Notes: generated from the sequence alone by a model not told the origin. A DNA stretch of 64,000 nt from Rhodococcus zopfii NBRC 100606 = JCM 9919 (GCF_001895025.1 NZ_BCXI01000015.1:1-64000), one strand, 5' to 3'. Positions 1-8,415 are shown, numbered from the stretch's first letter. Made by a program: numbers and translations.

Positions 1-314
1 CTAGCGCGAGCTGTACCTCAGTCCTGTATGCCGCCATCGGCATCACCATCGGTTCGGTCGCTCCTTGGGCACTGCAGCCGGAACATCAGGGCAGGTGCAC
101 TCTCCTCGACGACGTCGGCGACACCCCATTCACGAACTGTAAGCCTGGACGCAGCCTCGCCTACTGCACGAAATTCGAAGCCTGCCGGGTGTGATTTCGA
201 GCTACCGCGAGGTGTGATTGCCAACCGGTCAACCATTCCGGTCCCGGTGCAGCCTTGAGCGGACCGCCATTGGTGAACACCCTTCCACCATCCTCCATCC
301 CTCAGTCCGTCCTC
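1..314. other. Left-edge stretch without a supportable gene
   Basis: No gene can be supported here. A 72-codon minus-strand frame (18-236) has a plausible amino-acid mix (for example the stretch VREWGVADVVEESAPALMF), but it has no recognisable family or ribosome binding site. It lies just downstream of the hydrolase, so it could be the tail of a decayed gene. I would not annotate it as a CDS. Confidence 0.4.
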
Positions 315-1175
315 TCATGGAAACCGACGGGCGATGGCCGAGACGATCTCGTCCGGCGCGTACTCCTGGACGAAGTGCCCAGCACGGGGCAGCTCGACGA
401 CGTCGAGATCGGCAAATGCCGCACGTATCCGCGGGATACACGTTCCCGGACGAAAAACGATGTCCCGCATCCCCCATACTGCCAGCGCCGGCTTGTGCCC
501 CAGCAGAGCAGGTACGTCCCGGGCGAGGCGGTCCAACAGCGGGCGGGCGGCGCGAATTTCCCTGGGCATGACCGCAAGCCCGCGCCGCGATCTCTCCGTC
601 GGTTGCACCTGGCGGTAGTGGTCGGCCTCCGCCTCGGTGAGCGTGCCGCCCAGTTCCCCGAGCAGAAATCGCTCCACCAGCAGGTTCTGCCCGAGTATGC
701 GTCTTTGCATAGGACCGCTGCTCATGATTGCGCTGAATGCCCGATTGGCCAGCGGCTCGATCGGCCAGAACACCGTGTTGCCCAGCACGATCCCTCTGAC
801 TCGGCCTGCCCGTTCGGCCGCCGCGCTCAGTCCGATAGGCCCGCCCCAGTCGTGCCCCATCACGACGAAGCCATCCAATTGCAGGTGGTCGATCAGTTCG
901 CCCAGCACCGTCGAGTGCTCGGCGATCCTGTAGTCGAAACTCTCCGGCCGTTCGGACAGCCCGAAGCCCAGATGGTCCACCGCGATGCACCGATACCGGT
1001 CACGCAGACCCGCCACGATGTGGCGGTAGAGGAAACTCCACGTCGGTGAACCGTGGCAGAACAGAATCGGCGGTCCGAATCCCTCATCGACGTAGTGAAC
1101 CCGACCCGCAGAAGAGTCGAACCATCGCGACTCGAACGGATACAAGGTCTCGTCGGGAACGAAATCGATCATCAT
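315..1175 (-). CDS. Alpha/beta hydrolase, haloalkane dehalogenase-like
   Basis: The 286-residue protein has the alpha/beta-hydrolase layout of haloalkane dehalogenases and epoxide hydrolases. HGSPTWSFLYRH (41-52) forms the oxyanion region. GHDWGG supplies the nucleophile Asp109 followed by Trp110, as in dehalogenases. WGMRD (Asp238) fits the acid position of the DhlA subfamily, and RAGHFVQE gives His267. The residue after HG is Ser, where many dehalogenases have Asn or Glu, so halide binding is uncertain. It starts at the first of two adjacent ATGs behind a GGGGAGG ribosome binding site. It is divergent from the TetR gene at 1311, whose paired operators lie in the shared 135-bp gap, so it is probably that regulator's target. 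Dehalogenase or epoxide hydrolase activity is inferred. Confidence 0.8.
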   Translation of the reverse strand: MMIDFVPDETLYPFESRWFDSSAGRVHYVDEGFGPPILFCHGSPTWSFLYRHIVAGLRDRYRCIAVDHLGFGLSERPESFDYRIAEHSTVLGELIDHLQLDGFVVMGHDWGGPIGLSAAAERAGRVRGIVLGNTVFWPIEPLANRAFSAIMSSGPMQRRILGQNLLVERFLLGELGGTLTEAEADHYRQVQPTERSRRGLAVMPREIRAARPLLDRLARDVPALLGHKPALAVWGMRDIVFRPGTCIPRIRAAFADLDVVELPRAGHFVQEYAPDEIVSAIARRFP

Positions 1176-1267
1176 CGGGCGCCCTCCCCTTCCGGACCAT
1201 CTCTTCGTGCCGCTCGACGAGAACGGGGTAGATCCACCGATTCCAGCCCCTCCCCGACCACAGCTCC

Positions 1268-1310
1268 GCTACATCTGTAGCGTCACTGGATTTTAGGCTA
1301 CACCTGTAGC
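1268..1310. promoter_or_regulatory. Two copies of a 14-bp palindrome (TetR operators)
   Basis: GCTACAtcTGTAGC (1268-1281) and GCTACAccTGTAGC (1297-1310) each have perfect 6-bp arms around a 2-bp centre. They are 29 bp apart, about three helical turns. The second copy ends at the base before the ATG of the TetR gene. The position between divergent hydrolase and tetR genes fits an autoregulated operator pair controlling both. Confidence 0.75.
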
Positions 1311-1946
1311 ATGGGAAATGTGTCCACACGAGTGTCCGGTGGCGATGAACGCCGAGAGCTGGTCGCGAACAGCGCCATTCGCATTATTTCCCGCGATGGC
1401 CTTCGCGCGCTCACGCATCGGGCGGTCGATCAGGAGGCCGGAATCCCGCAGGGATCGACGTCCCACCACGCGCGAACCCGCCTCGCACTACTCGAACTCG
1501 TAGTCGACACACTTGGCGAACGCGCGATTGCGGATGCCGAACGTGCCGCAGACGTGCTGAGCGCATCGCCTCAGGGCGAACGCTGCCTGAGCATCGCCGA
1601 ACTTGCCGGCATCATCGCCGCGCTCGTCGAGAGACTCGCGGAACGCCGGGACGACATGAAGGCCCGCTACGCACTCATCCTCGAACTCGATGACGCCCCC
1701 TTGCTGCAGCGGAAACTGACGACACAGTCCGAAGTCCACGCGATCACCCGAGAGGTGACCTCGTCCCTCCTCACGGGCGCGGGCCTTTCCAATTCCGACG
1801 AACGGATCGAGGAGTTGATCTCGCTCACGGATTCCCTCGTCTTCACGAGAACGGTCATCCGCGTGGCCACTCCCTTGGAGTCCATCCTCGCCGCCTACCT
1901 GCGAGGTGTCGTCCGGCTTCCGGCCGGCTCGACCGACAAGTCGTGA
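1311..1946 (+). CDS. TetR/AcrR family transcriptional regulator
   Basis: A 211-residue TetR-type repressor. The helix-turn-helix is near residues 20-60 (ANSAIRIISRDGLRALTHRAV, then a region containing QEAGIPQGSTSHH). The C-terminal helical domain is variable and its ligand unknown. The ATG at 1311 touches the second palindromic operator and lacks a good Shine-Dalgarno. Either the transcript is leaderless, or a GTG at 1320 or 1332 is used. The gene is divergent from the hydrolase at 315-1175, and the paired palindromes between them suggest autoregulation plus control of the hydrolase. Confidence 0.82.
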   Translation: MGNVSTRVSGGDERRELVANSAIRIISRDGLRALTHRAVDQEAGIPQGSTSHHARTRLALLELVVDTLGERAIADAERAADVLSASPQGERCLSIAELAGIIAALVERLAERRDDMKARYALILELDDAPLLQRKLTTQSEVHAITREVTSSLLTGAGLSNSDERIEELISLTDSLVFTRTVIRVATPLESILAAYLRGVVRLPAGSTDKS

Positions 1947-1989
1947 GGTCCGACGCCATATCGGGTCCACCGCCGTGTGATCAGGGCCT

Positions 1990-2300
1990 CCGAGAAGTGT
2001 GATCGCCGACCGGTCGCAAGGTCCAATCCTCATGCAGTCCAGCACGAACCGCCAGAAGTGAACATTCCCGCCCAGGGTGTTCACCCCTTCCTGCGCGCTG
2101 TTCACCCATTGGAACCAACGCCGAGGTCGATGCGCATGCAGGCGGTTCTGCTTCAGGTCCGCGAACACACTCTCGATCCCGACCCGGCGGCGATACGCCG
2201 CCTTTCACGCGGGAGTGATACGCCGCGACAGGATCTGACCAGCGCTGGGAGACCACCGCCGAGCAGGTCCTGCCCGGCCGAGATTATCCAGTACCCCCGG
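1990..2300 (-). pseudogene. IS4-type DDE transposase C-terminal relic
   Basis: On the minus strand, bases 2151-2195 encode YRRRVGIESVFADLK. This is an exact match to the Y-x2-R-x3-E-x6-K signature of the last DDE block in IS4-group transposases. Upstream, the same frame reads SAGQILSRRITPA and then hits a TGA where a Trp codon would fit. Downstream, ADLKQNRLHAHRPRRW continues and then loses similarity. No start codon, no N-terminal DDE residues and no terminal inverted repeats were seen. It is a dead fragment of an insertion sequence between the first TetR gene and the catabolic cluster. Confidence 0.7.
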
Positions 2301-2309
2301 GGCACTTAA

Positions 2310-2330
2310 TTGACAGTCCGGACGGACTGT
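2310..2330. promoter_or_regulatory. TTGACA -35 element overlapping an 18-bp palindromic operator
   Basis: TTGACA (2310-2315) overlaps the palindrome ACAGTCCGgaCGGACTGT (2313-2330), whose 8-bp arms are perfect. The crotonase start is 64 bp downstream. A close copy in the same TTGACA context lies at 5587-5607, before the acyl-CoA ligase. A repressor bound here would block the -35 box. The TetR protein encoded at 4962-5552 is the natural candidate. Confidence 0.75.
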
Positions 2331-2393
2331 GAAATCCTCGTTGTACGAGATTGCCGGCCGGCCGCGTCGTCGGCACTGGAAAGAAGGCTCCCC

Positions 2394-3272
2394 ATGGCTT
2401 TGAGCACGAACACCATTGCGTACGAGGTGCGGGACCACCGTGCCTACATCACCCTCAACCGGCCCGAGCGGCTCAATGCACTGACTGCGGAAATGGGCCG
2501 CGAGATCCGTGGAGCGGTCGAAGAAGCGAATGACGACGACTCGGTGCGGGTCATCATTGTGCAGGGCGCCGGGCGCGCGTTCAGCGCTGGTTACGATCTC
2601 AAGCTCTACGCCGAAGGCGGAGAGGACCTCCAACCTCCGGTCTGGGATCCGATCAAGGACTTCAAGATGATGAAGGCCAACACGGACAACTTCTTCTCCC
2701 TGTGGACCTCAGCGAAACCGACCATCGCCAAGATCCGCGGCTACGCCGTAGCAGGTGGTAGCGACATCGCCCTCTCCTGCGACCTGCTCGTGATGGCCGA
2801 CGACGCCAAGATCGGATACATGCCCGCCCGGATCTGGGGCTGTCCCACCACCGCGATGTGGGTGTACCGCCTCGGCGCCACCCGCGCCAAGCGGATGCTG
2901 CTGACCGGCGACACCATCGACGGCAAGAAGGCGCTCGAATGGGGGCTGGCGATCGATACCGTTCCCGACGACCAGCTCGACGCCACGGTCGAGGAGCTTG
3001 CCGACCGCATCGTCGGCGTGCCGATCAATCAGCTCGTCATGCAGAAGATGATGATCAACCAGGCGTACGACAACATGGGCCTGCAGAGCACCCAGACTAT
3101 CGCCACCCTCTTCGACGGCATCACCCGACATTCCCCCGAAGGTCGCTGGTTCGTCGACTTCGCTCAGAAACACGGCTTCGACGCCGCGGTCAAGTGGCGC
3201 GACCAGGGCCGGTTCATTCCCGACGGCGGCGGCGACCTGCCCGACGAGGCTGACATCGCGAGCCTCGGGTAG
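2394..3272 (+). CDS. Crotonase / enoyl-CoA hydratase family protein
   Basis: This 292-residue crotonase-fold protein probably acts on an acyl-CoA in the catabolic pathway of this island. The oxyanion-hole segments are GRAFSAGYDLKL (about 60-71) and RGYAVAGGSDIALSCD (115-130). By eye alignment, the position of the first catalytic Glu of classical hydratases is Asp124. The region of the second (MPARIWG, 143-149) has no Glu. It may therefore be an isomerase, hydrolase or other crotonase rather than a true hydratase. The ATG at 2394 is chosen over an upstream in-frame start because AAGAAGG precedes it and the upstream codons run into the promoter and operator. A strong terminator follows at 3312-3346. 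Confidence 0.85.
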   Translation: MALSTNTIAYEVRDHRAYITLNRPERLNALTAEMGREIRGAVEEANDDDSVRVIIVQGAGRAFSAGYDLKLYAEGGEDLQPPVWDPIKDFKMMKANTDNFFSLWTSAKPTIAKIRGYAVAGGSDIALSCDLLVMADDAKIGYMPARIWGCPTTAMWVYRLGATRAKRMLLTGDTIDGKKALEWGLAIDTVPDDQLDATVEELADRIVGVPINQLVMQKMMINQAYDNMGLQSTQTIATLFDGITRHSPEGRWFVDFAQKHGFDAAVKWRDQGRFIPDGGGDLPDEADIASLG

Positions 3273-3311
3273 CCGAGAACAAGTCCTGAACCCCACTGCA
3301 CCATGCACGTC

Positions 3312-3346
3312 CCGCTCGGGCGGAGGACTTCTCTCCGCCCGAGCGG
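3312..3346 (+). terminator. Stem-loop terminator after the crotonase gene
   Basis: A perfect 14-bp stem (3312-3325 with 3333-3346) closes a 7-nt loop 40 bp past the crotonase stop and is followed by a short run of T. It should uncouple the crotonase from the SDR genes at 3415 and 4173, which implies a second promoter between 3347 and 3414. Confidence 0.75.
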
Positions 3347-3414
3347 CGTTTCCGAGACAAACACACGAGTCCGATTGCCCGACATCACATCTGACAACAA
3401 CCGGGAGAGACACA

Positions 3415-4170
3415 ATGCTATCTCTGAACGGAACCGTCGCCATCGTCACCGGCGCCAGCCGCGGCATCGGCCTCGGCATCGCGCAACACCTCGTCGACAG
3501 CGGCGCCCGCGTCTGCCTGACCGCCCGCAAGGAAGACGACCTCCGCGCCGCGGCCGACGAGCTCGGTGGTCCCGAACGCGCCATCTACGTCGCGGGCAAC
3601 AGCAGCGACCCGGCCCATCAGGACGAGACGATCGAAAAGGTCACCGCTGCTTTCGGTCCCGTGGACCTCCTGGTCAACAACACCGGAATCAACCCCGTGT
3701 ACGGGCCGATGATCGAACTCGACCTCGATGCCGCACGCAAGGTGATCGAGGTCAACTGCCTGGCCACACTGTCGTGGACGCAGAAGGTCGTCGCCGCCGG
3801 CATGGGTGAACGCGGCGGGTCGATCGTCAACATCAGCAGTACCTCGGCGCTGCGTCCTGAGTCCGGCATCGGCCTCTACGGGGCCAGCAAGGCGATGCTC
3901 AGCCACATGACGATGCAGCTCGCAGTCGAGCTCGCCCCGAGAATCCGGGTCAACGCCATCGCCCCTGCCGTGGTCAAGACCCGCTTCGCCGCCGCCCTCT
4001 ACGAGGGACGGGAAGAGCAGGTGTCGGCGGCCTACCCGATGCAGCGGCTGGGCGTTCCCGACGACATCGGAGGCGCCGCCGCCTTCCTCGCGTCGAGTGA
4101 ATCCGCCTGGATGACCGGCCAGACCGTTGTTGTCGACGGCGGGTTGACTCTGACGTTTGCGGGAGCGTGA
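3415..4170 (+). CDS. SDR family oxidoreductase (FabG-like)
   Basis: This 251-residue classical short-chain dehydrogenase/reductase has a cofactor motif TGASRGIG (12-19), a structural NNTG near 88-91, catalytic Ser at 141/142, and YGASK with Tyr155 and Lys159. The C-terminal DGGLT is typical. AR at 37-38 after beta2 suggests NADP(H) preference. In this setting it could oxidise or reduce a 3-hydroxyacyl-CoA or alcohol intermediate made by the ligase and crotonase products. CGGGAGAGACACA precedes the ATG. The next SDR gene begins 2 bp after its stop, so the two are cotranscribed. Confidence 0.87.
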   Translation: MLSLNGTVAIVTGASRGIGLGIAQHLVDSGARVCLTARKEDDLRAAADELGGPERAIYVAGNSSDPAHQDETIEKVTAAFGPVDLLVNNTGINPVYGPMIELDLDAARKVIEVNCLATLSWTQKVVAAGMGERGGSIVNISSTSALRPESGIGLYGASKAMLSHMTMQLAVELAPRIRVNAIAPAVVKTRFAAALYEGREEQVSAAYPMQRLGVPDDIGGAAAFLASSESAWMTGQTVVVDGGLTLTFAGA

Positions 4171-4172
4171 TC

Positions 4173-4943
4173 ATGAGCCTTCACGACAAGGGTGTCGTCG
4201 TCACCGGCGGCGGCAATGGAATCGGCCGTGCCCTGGCAGTGCGCGCGGCAGCCGACGGAGCACGTGTGGTCGTCAACGACATCGACGCCGACGCCGCCGT
4301 CGCCGTCGCCCGTGAGGTCGGGGGCATCGCACTGCCGGCCGACCTCGCCACCGAGAACGGCGCCACCCAGCTCGTCGAGACCGCGATCGAAGCACTCGGC
4401 GGGATCGATGTCTTCTTCGGTAACGCCGGGATCGACTCCGGTGCAGGCGAACACGTCGATGATCGCACCTGGGAGAAGGCGATCGACGTCAACCTGATGG
4501 CTCATGTCCGCGCCTCGCGGGCATTGGTCCCGCACTGGCTCGAACGCGGGTCGGGGCACTTCGTCGTTACCGCCAGCGCCGCGGGGTTGCTGACGATGAT
4601 CGGCAACGCCCCTTATTCGGTCACCAAGCACGCCACGGTGGCCTTCGCCGAGTGGCTGTCCATCGAGCACGGAAACCGCGGTGTCCGTGTGCAGGTCGTC
4701 TGCCCGCAAGGGGTCAACACCCGGATGCTTCGCTCGTCCGGGGCCGTTCAGGAACTGCTCAGCCATGACGACGCACTCGAACCCGCCGACGTCGCCGACA
4801 CGATCGTCGCGGCAATGGACGACGGACAGTTCCTCATCCTCCCGCACCCCGAGGTCGCCGGCTACTACGCGGCGCGAGCGGCCGACACCGACCGGTGGCT
4901 AGCGGGCATGCGCCGCTTGCACGAACGGACCTTCACCCGATGA
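4173..4943 (+). CDS. SDR family oxidoreductase
   Basis: A 256-residue classical SDR. It has TGGGNGIG (11-18), NAG near 84, Ser135, and Tyr148/Lys152 in YSVTK. Asp36 at the end of beta2 suggests NAD(H). The first 200 residues are conventional, while the tail (HPEVAGYYAARAADTDRWLAGM) resembles SDRs from degradation clusters. The ATG at 4173 has GGGAG 7 nt upstream. A GTG at 4167, overlapping the previous stop as GTGA, is an alternative. The gene is translationally close-coupled to the first SDR and convergent with the TetR gene at 4962. Substrate unknown. Confidence 0.86.
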   Translation: MSLHDKGVVVTGGGNGIGRALAVRAAADGARVVVNDIDADAAVAVAREVGGIALPADLATENGATQLVETAIEALGGIDVFFGNAGIDSGAGEHVDDRTWEKAIDVNLMAHVRASRALVPHWLERGSGHFVVTASAAGLLTMIGNAPYSVTKHATVAFAEWLSIEHGNRGVRVQVVCPQGVNTRMLRSSGAVQELLSHDDALEPADVADTIVAAMDDGQFLILPHPEVAGYYAARAADTDRWLAGMRRLHERTFTR

Positions 4944-4961
4944 GCACACACCGAGACCCGG

Positions 4962-5552
4962 TCAGAACTGGACGGGGGTGATCATCTTCTCGATCCAGAG
5001 ATCGATGACCTCGTCGGCCAGCGTCTCGTCTCGGCGCATGATCCTCGTCATCTCCAGGCCGCGCATCATCGCAACCAGCGACTCGAACGTGATACGGGCA
5101 GTCTCCGGATCGTCGAAATCAGCAGCCTTGTAGAAGATATCTCGCATCGCCCTGCCGAGCTTGCGCTCCGCAGGGCGCAGGGCCTCGAGCAACTCGGGAT
5201 CGGTGCGGGCAGCGGTCCACAGCTCCATTGCAGCCTGGAACGGCGGACCGGTCTGCGAGTGAGCAATCGCCTGGATGACTCGCCGCAGCGCGTCCGGTTG
5301 ATCGTCGACTTCCACAGCGAGGTCGCGAATGCTCTCGAGCCGCTTGTCGGCGATGTGGTGGATGGCAGCGACGAACAGCTCTGCCTTCGAACCGAAATGA
5401 TGCAGAAGGGCACCACGAGACACCCCGACTCGCTCCTGGACGCGCTGTGTCGTCGTGCCCGCGTAGCCGTACTCGACAAGGCACATCATCGCCGCATCGA
5501 GCAAGTTCTCTCGCGTTCGCTCGCGCTGCGCTTTGCGCGTCCCTGTAGCCAT
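4962..5552 (-). CDS. TetR/AcrR family transcriptional regulator
   Basis: A 196-residue TetR repressor with a clear N-terminal helix-turn-helix (TTTQRVQERVGVSRGALLHHF, ending about residue 54) and a helical ligand domain (FESLVAMMRGLEMTRIM near the end). It is transcribed away from the acyl-CoA ligase at 5673. The divergent gap holds an 18-bp palindrome (5590-5607), nearly the same as one before the crotonase (2313-2330). I infer that it represses the crotonase, the ligase and itself, with relief by an acyl-CoA or pathway substrate. The inducer cannot be read from the sequence. Confidence 0.85.
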   Translation of the reverse strand: MATGTRKAQRERTRENLLDAAMMCLVEYGYAGTTTQRVQERVGVSRGALLHHFGSKAELFVAAIHHIADKRLESIRDLAVEVDDQPDALRRVIQAIAHSQTGPPFQAAMELWTAARTDPELLEALRPAERKLGRAMRDIFYKAADFDDPETARITFESLVAMMRGLEMTRIMRRDETLADEVIDLWIEKMITPVQF

Positions 5553-5586
5553 GCCAGAACTGTATCGTTACCGCCCGACGGTCTTA

Positions 5587-5607
5587 TTGACAGTCAGGAC
5601 GGTCTGT
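5587..5607. promoter_or_regulatory. TTGACA box with 18-bp operator, second copy
   Basis: TTGACA (5587-5592) overlaps ACAGTCAGgaCGGTCTGT (5590-5607), which differs from the crotonase operator at three of 18 positions and keeps the same TTGACA...TGTGAAAT frame. Its arms match at 6 of 8 positions. It lies in the 120-bp divergent gap between tetR (5552) and the acyl-CoA ligase (5673). Confidence 0.72.
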
Positions 5608-5672
5608 GAAATTGTGGCCGAAACATCCGGCCGAGACTCCTCGGATCCCTCGCACAGCAAGAGGTAGAGCTC

Positions 5673-7316
5673 ATGACTGCGGATAACGAAATCTCCCCCA
5701 CGTTGGACTCGTCGTACTGGCCAGCGGACACCGACGCGCCCATCCTGGACATCAGCATCGGCGACCTGCTCCGTGCCGTCGCCTCAGCGGTTCCCGACCG
5801 AGTGGCACTCATCTCGGTCTCTCCCGACGAACCCAATCGGCAATGGACTTACCGGGACCTGCTCGAGGATGCCGAACGAGCAGCGCACTGGCTTCTCGAA
5901 CGATTCGAGCCGGGAGACCACATCACGGTCTGGTCGCCCAACCTGGCGGAATGGGTCGTCCTACAGCACGGCGCAGCAATGGCCGGCCTGGTCCTGGTCA
6001 CCGCAAATCCGAGTTTGCGTGGAGCCGAACTGAAATACGTGCTCGAACAGTCCGGTTCTGTGGGTATCGCGTTTGCCGACGAATTCCGCGGCACCGACAT
6101 GCGCGCACTGCTCACCGATGTCCTGTCCGACGTCCCCGCCGTCCGCGAGCACATCGCCTTCGCCGACTGGCTCGAGCAGGTCCGCGCGATCGACATCCAC
6201 TCTCGATCACTTCCGCAGGTAGCTCCTGATTCGCCGGCGCAACTCCAGTACACCTCCGGCACAACCGGTTTCCCGAAGGGCGCCAAGCTCAGTCATCGCG
6301 CAATGGTCACCAACGCGAGCTATGTGCAGCGTCGTGCCCTGTCGAGCGATGGCGTGATCGCGGTCTCTGCGATGCCTCTGTTCCACACCGCCGGCAGCGG
6401 CTTGGCGTGCCTGGGAACGCTCACCCAACGCGGCACCCTGGTCCTGTGCGTCGTGTTCGACCCGGAACTGGTCCTGCGCTCGATCCAGGACTGGGGGGCC
6501 AGCCGCTACCTCGGTGTCCCGGCCATGCTGCGCGCCATCCTCGATCATCCCCGCTTCGACCACTACGACCTGTCGAGCCTCGAGGTCCTGCAATCCGGCG
6601 GCGACACCGTCCCACCTGGACTGGTCAACGAGTGCGAATCCCGATTCGTCGTCAAGTTCACCACCGTCTACGGTCAGACCGAGCTGAGCCCGATCATCGC
6701 CCAGACCAGCCCGGACGACTCCACCGAGGACAAGTACACCACCGTGGGCCGGCCCCTGTGGAACGTCGAAGTCGCCATCCGCGACGCGATCGACGGCACC
6801 ATCGTCGATGTCGGGGACATCGGCGAGATCTGTGCTCGTGGCTACCAGACGATGCTCGGCTACCACAACATGCCCGACCAGACCCGCGCCACCATCGACC
6901 CCGACGGCTGGCTGCACACCGGCGACCTCGGCTCGATCGACGAGCGCGGCTTCATCCGGATGACCGGTCGCCTCAAGGACATGATCATCCGCGGCGGAGA
7001 GAACATCTATCCCCGCGAAGTCGAAGCAATACTGGTCCAGCACCCTGCCGTCCTGACCGCCACCGTCCTCGGCATCCCTGACGAGCGATGGGGTGAATCA
7101 GTCGCGGCAGTGGTCACACTCGACGATGACCGCACGGTCACCGGAACCGAGCTGCACGACTTCGTCCGAGCCCACCTCGCTCCCCACAAGGCCCCGAAGG
7201 CCTGGTATCGCGCCGGTCAGCTGCCCGCCAACGCCATGGGCAAACTGCAGAAGTTCAGGATCCGTGAGCAGATCCAGGCCGGCGAGCTGGAGCCGCTACC
7301 CGACAACGAAGCGTAG
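5673..7316 (+). CDS. Acyl-CoA synthetase (AMP-forming, ANL superfamily)
   Basis: This 547-residue adenylate-forming ligase activates a carboxylic acid to its CoA thioester, probably the entry step of this catabolic cluster. The AMP-binding P-loop TSGTTGFPKGAK is near residue 194. The A5 motif YGQTEL and the A7 GWLHTGDLG are present. The hinge GRLKDMIIRGGENIYP is near 431, and the A10 lysine is in ANAMGKLQKF near 522. Length is normal. The start has GAGGTAGAG upstream. Expression is probably controlled by the TetR protein encoded divergently, through the operator at 5590. Downstream lies the broken acyl-CoA dehydrogenase region. Acid specificity (fatty or aromatic) cannot be judged. Confidence 0.88.
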   Translation: MTADNEISPTLDSSYWPADTDAPILDISIGDLLRAVASAVPDRVALISVSPDEPNRQWTYRDLLEDAERAAHWLLERFEPGDHITVWSPNLAEWVVLQHGAAMAGLVLVTANPSLRGAELKYVLEQSGSVGIAFADEFRGTDMRALLTDVLSDVPAVREHIAFADWLEQVRAIDIHSRSLPQVAPDSPAQLQYTSGTTGFPKGAKLSHRAMVTNASYVQRRALSSDGVIAVSAMPLFHTAGSGLACLGTLTQRGTLVLCVVFDPELVLRSIQDWGASRYLGVPAMLRAILDHPRFDHYDLSSLEVLQSGGDTVPPGLVNECESRFVVKFTTVYGQTELSPIIAQTSPDDSTEDKYTTVGRPLWNVEVAIRDAIDGTIVDVGDIGEICARGYQTMLGYHNMPDQTRATIDPDGWLHTGDLGSIDERGFIRMTGRLKDMIIRGGENIYPREVEAILVQHPAVLTATVLGIPDERWGESVAAVVTLDDDRTVTGTELHDFVRAHLAPHKAPKAWYRAGQLPANAMGKLQKFRIREQIQAGELEPLPDNEA

Positions 7317-7440
7317 CGGCGCGTTCGATACAGGCCTGGCCACGTCGAAAGCACGAGCCCACCTCGAAATCCCCACAGAGGCCACCTCCGCACACCACGT
7401 ACACATCGCCACCAGTACCAACCCTGCAGGAGAAGCCCTC

Positions 7441-8010
7441 ATGTCCCTGTTCGACATCTCCGAACCCGCCAGGCAGTTGCAGAAGGAACTGCTGGACTTC
7501 ATGGCCTCGCACGTCTACCCGGCCGAGGCCGTGTACGAGGCGCAGATGCGGGAGGCCGGCGATCCGCACTTTCATCCGCCTGCACTGGAGGAGCTCGAGG
7601 CCGAGGCGAAGAAGCGAGGGCTGTGGAACCTCTTCCACCCCACCCCGGTACCGGCGCCGGACTGACCAACCTCGAGTACGCTCCGCTCGCAGAGATCATG
7701 GGCAGTAGCCACCTTGCCTCCGAGGCGTGCAACTGCAATGCACCCGACACCGGAAACATGGAGGTGCTCGAGCTCTTCGGAACCGGCGAGCACAAGGAGA
7801 AGTACCTGAAGCCGCTGCTCGACGGAACCATGGCGCCCGCGTTCGCAATGACGAACCCGCCGTAGCCAGCTCCGACGCCACGAACGTCGAGCTATCCATG
7901 GTCAAGGACGGTGACGATAATATCCTCAACGGCCGTAAGTGGTTCGCGTCCAACGCTCTTCACCGGAACTGCAAGGTGATGATCGTGATGGGCAAGACCG
8001 AACCGGTGCG
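7441..8010 (+). pseudogene. Acyl-CoA dehydrogenase N-terminal half, frameshifted
   Basis: The reading frame starts well ([19 protein letters not shown]) and encodes the N-terminal part of an acyl-CoA dehydrogenase of the type with [18 protein letters not shown] and NGRKWFASNALHRNCKVM. It changes frame near 7640, where the first frame runs to a stop about 25 bp later, and again near 7865, just after a TAG. Three frames are needed to read one continuous product. The similarity stops abruptly after MGKTEP near 8010, where another gene's fragment begins. It was presumably the dehydrogenase of the ligase operon, now dead. Confidence 0.8.
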
Positions 8011-8415
8011 GATACGGACGGAGCCACCCTCACGGGGAGGGTGACCTCGGTCTTCGCAGCGGACTGCGCCGACATCCTGGTCGTGCCCGCGACGGTAGCC
8101 GGGGAACCCGCTCTCACGCTCGTCGACGGCCGCGACGCAGGGGTCCGAGTCACCGCCGTCACCAGCATGGACATCACCCGCCCGGTCGCGACCGTCGACT
8201 TCGAATCTGCCCTCGACACCGCGTGTTCCTACCTGAAACGCGCCACCAATTCGGTCGGCCCATCGGCTCCTACCAGGCCCTGCACAACCGGGCCACCCAG
8301 ATGTGGATCGCGGCGACACAGGCCAGGGCGACGTCCCGGTACGCCGCCGCGATCCTCGCCAGCGACGGCCCCGATGCCGGGGTTGCCGCCTCGCTCGCCA
8401 AGGCAAACTACCCGG
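8010..8415 (+). pseudogene. Second acyl-CoA dehydrogenase fragment (middle and C-terminal part)
   Basis: From about 8010 the sequence encodes a different acyl-CoA dehydrogenase. It reads TDGATLTGRVTSVFAADCAD through VDFESALDTA in one frame, then after a shift near 8240 reads RHQFGRPIGSYQALHNRAT and ATSRYAAAILAS in another. QFGRPIGSYQALQH-like segments mark the substrate/FAD region of short acyl-CoA dehydrogenases of steroid or side-chain type. Similarity ends at AKANY near 8415. There is no start and no C-terminus, so this is an internal fragment fused to its neighbours by deletions. Confidence 0.75.
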
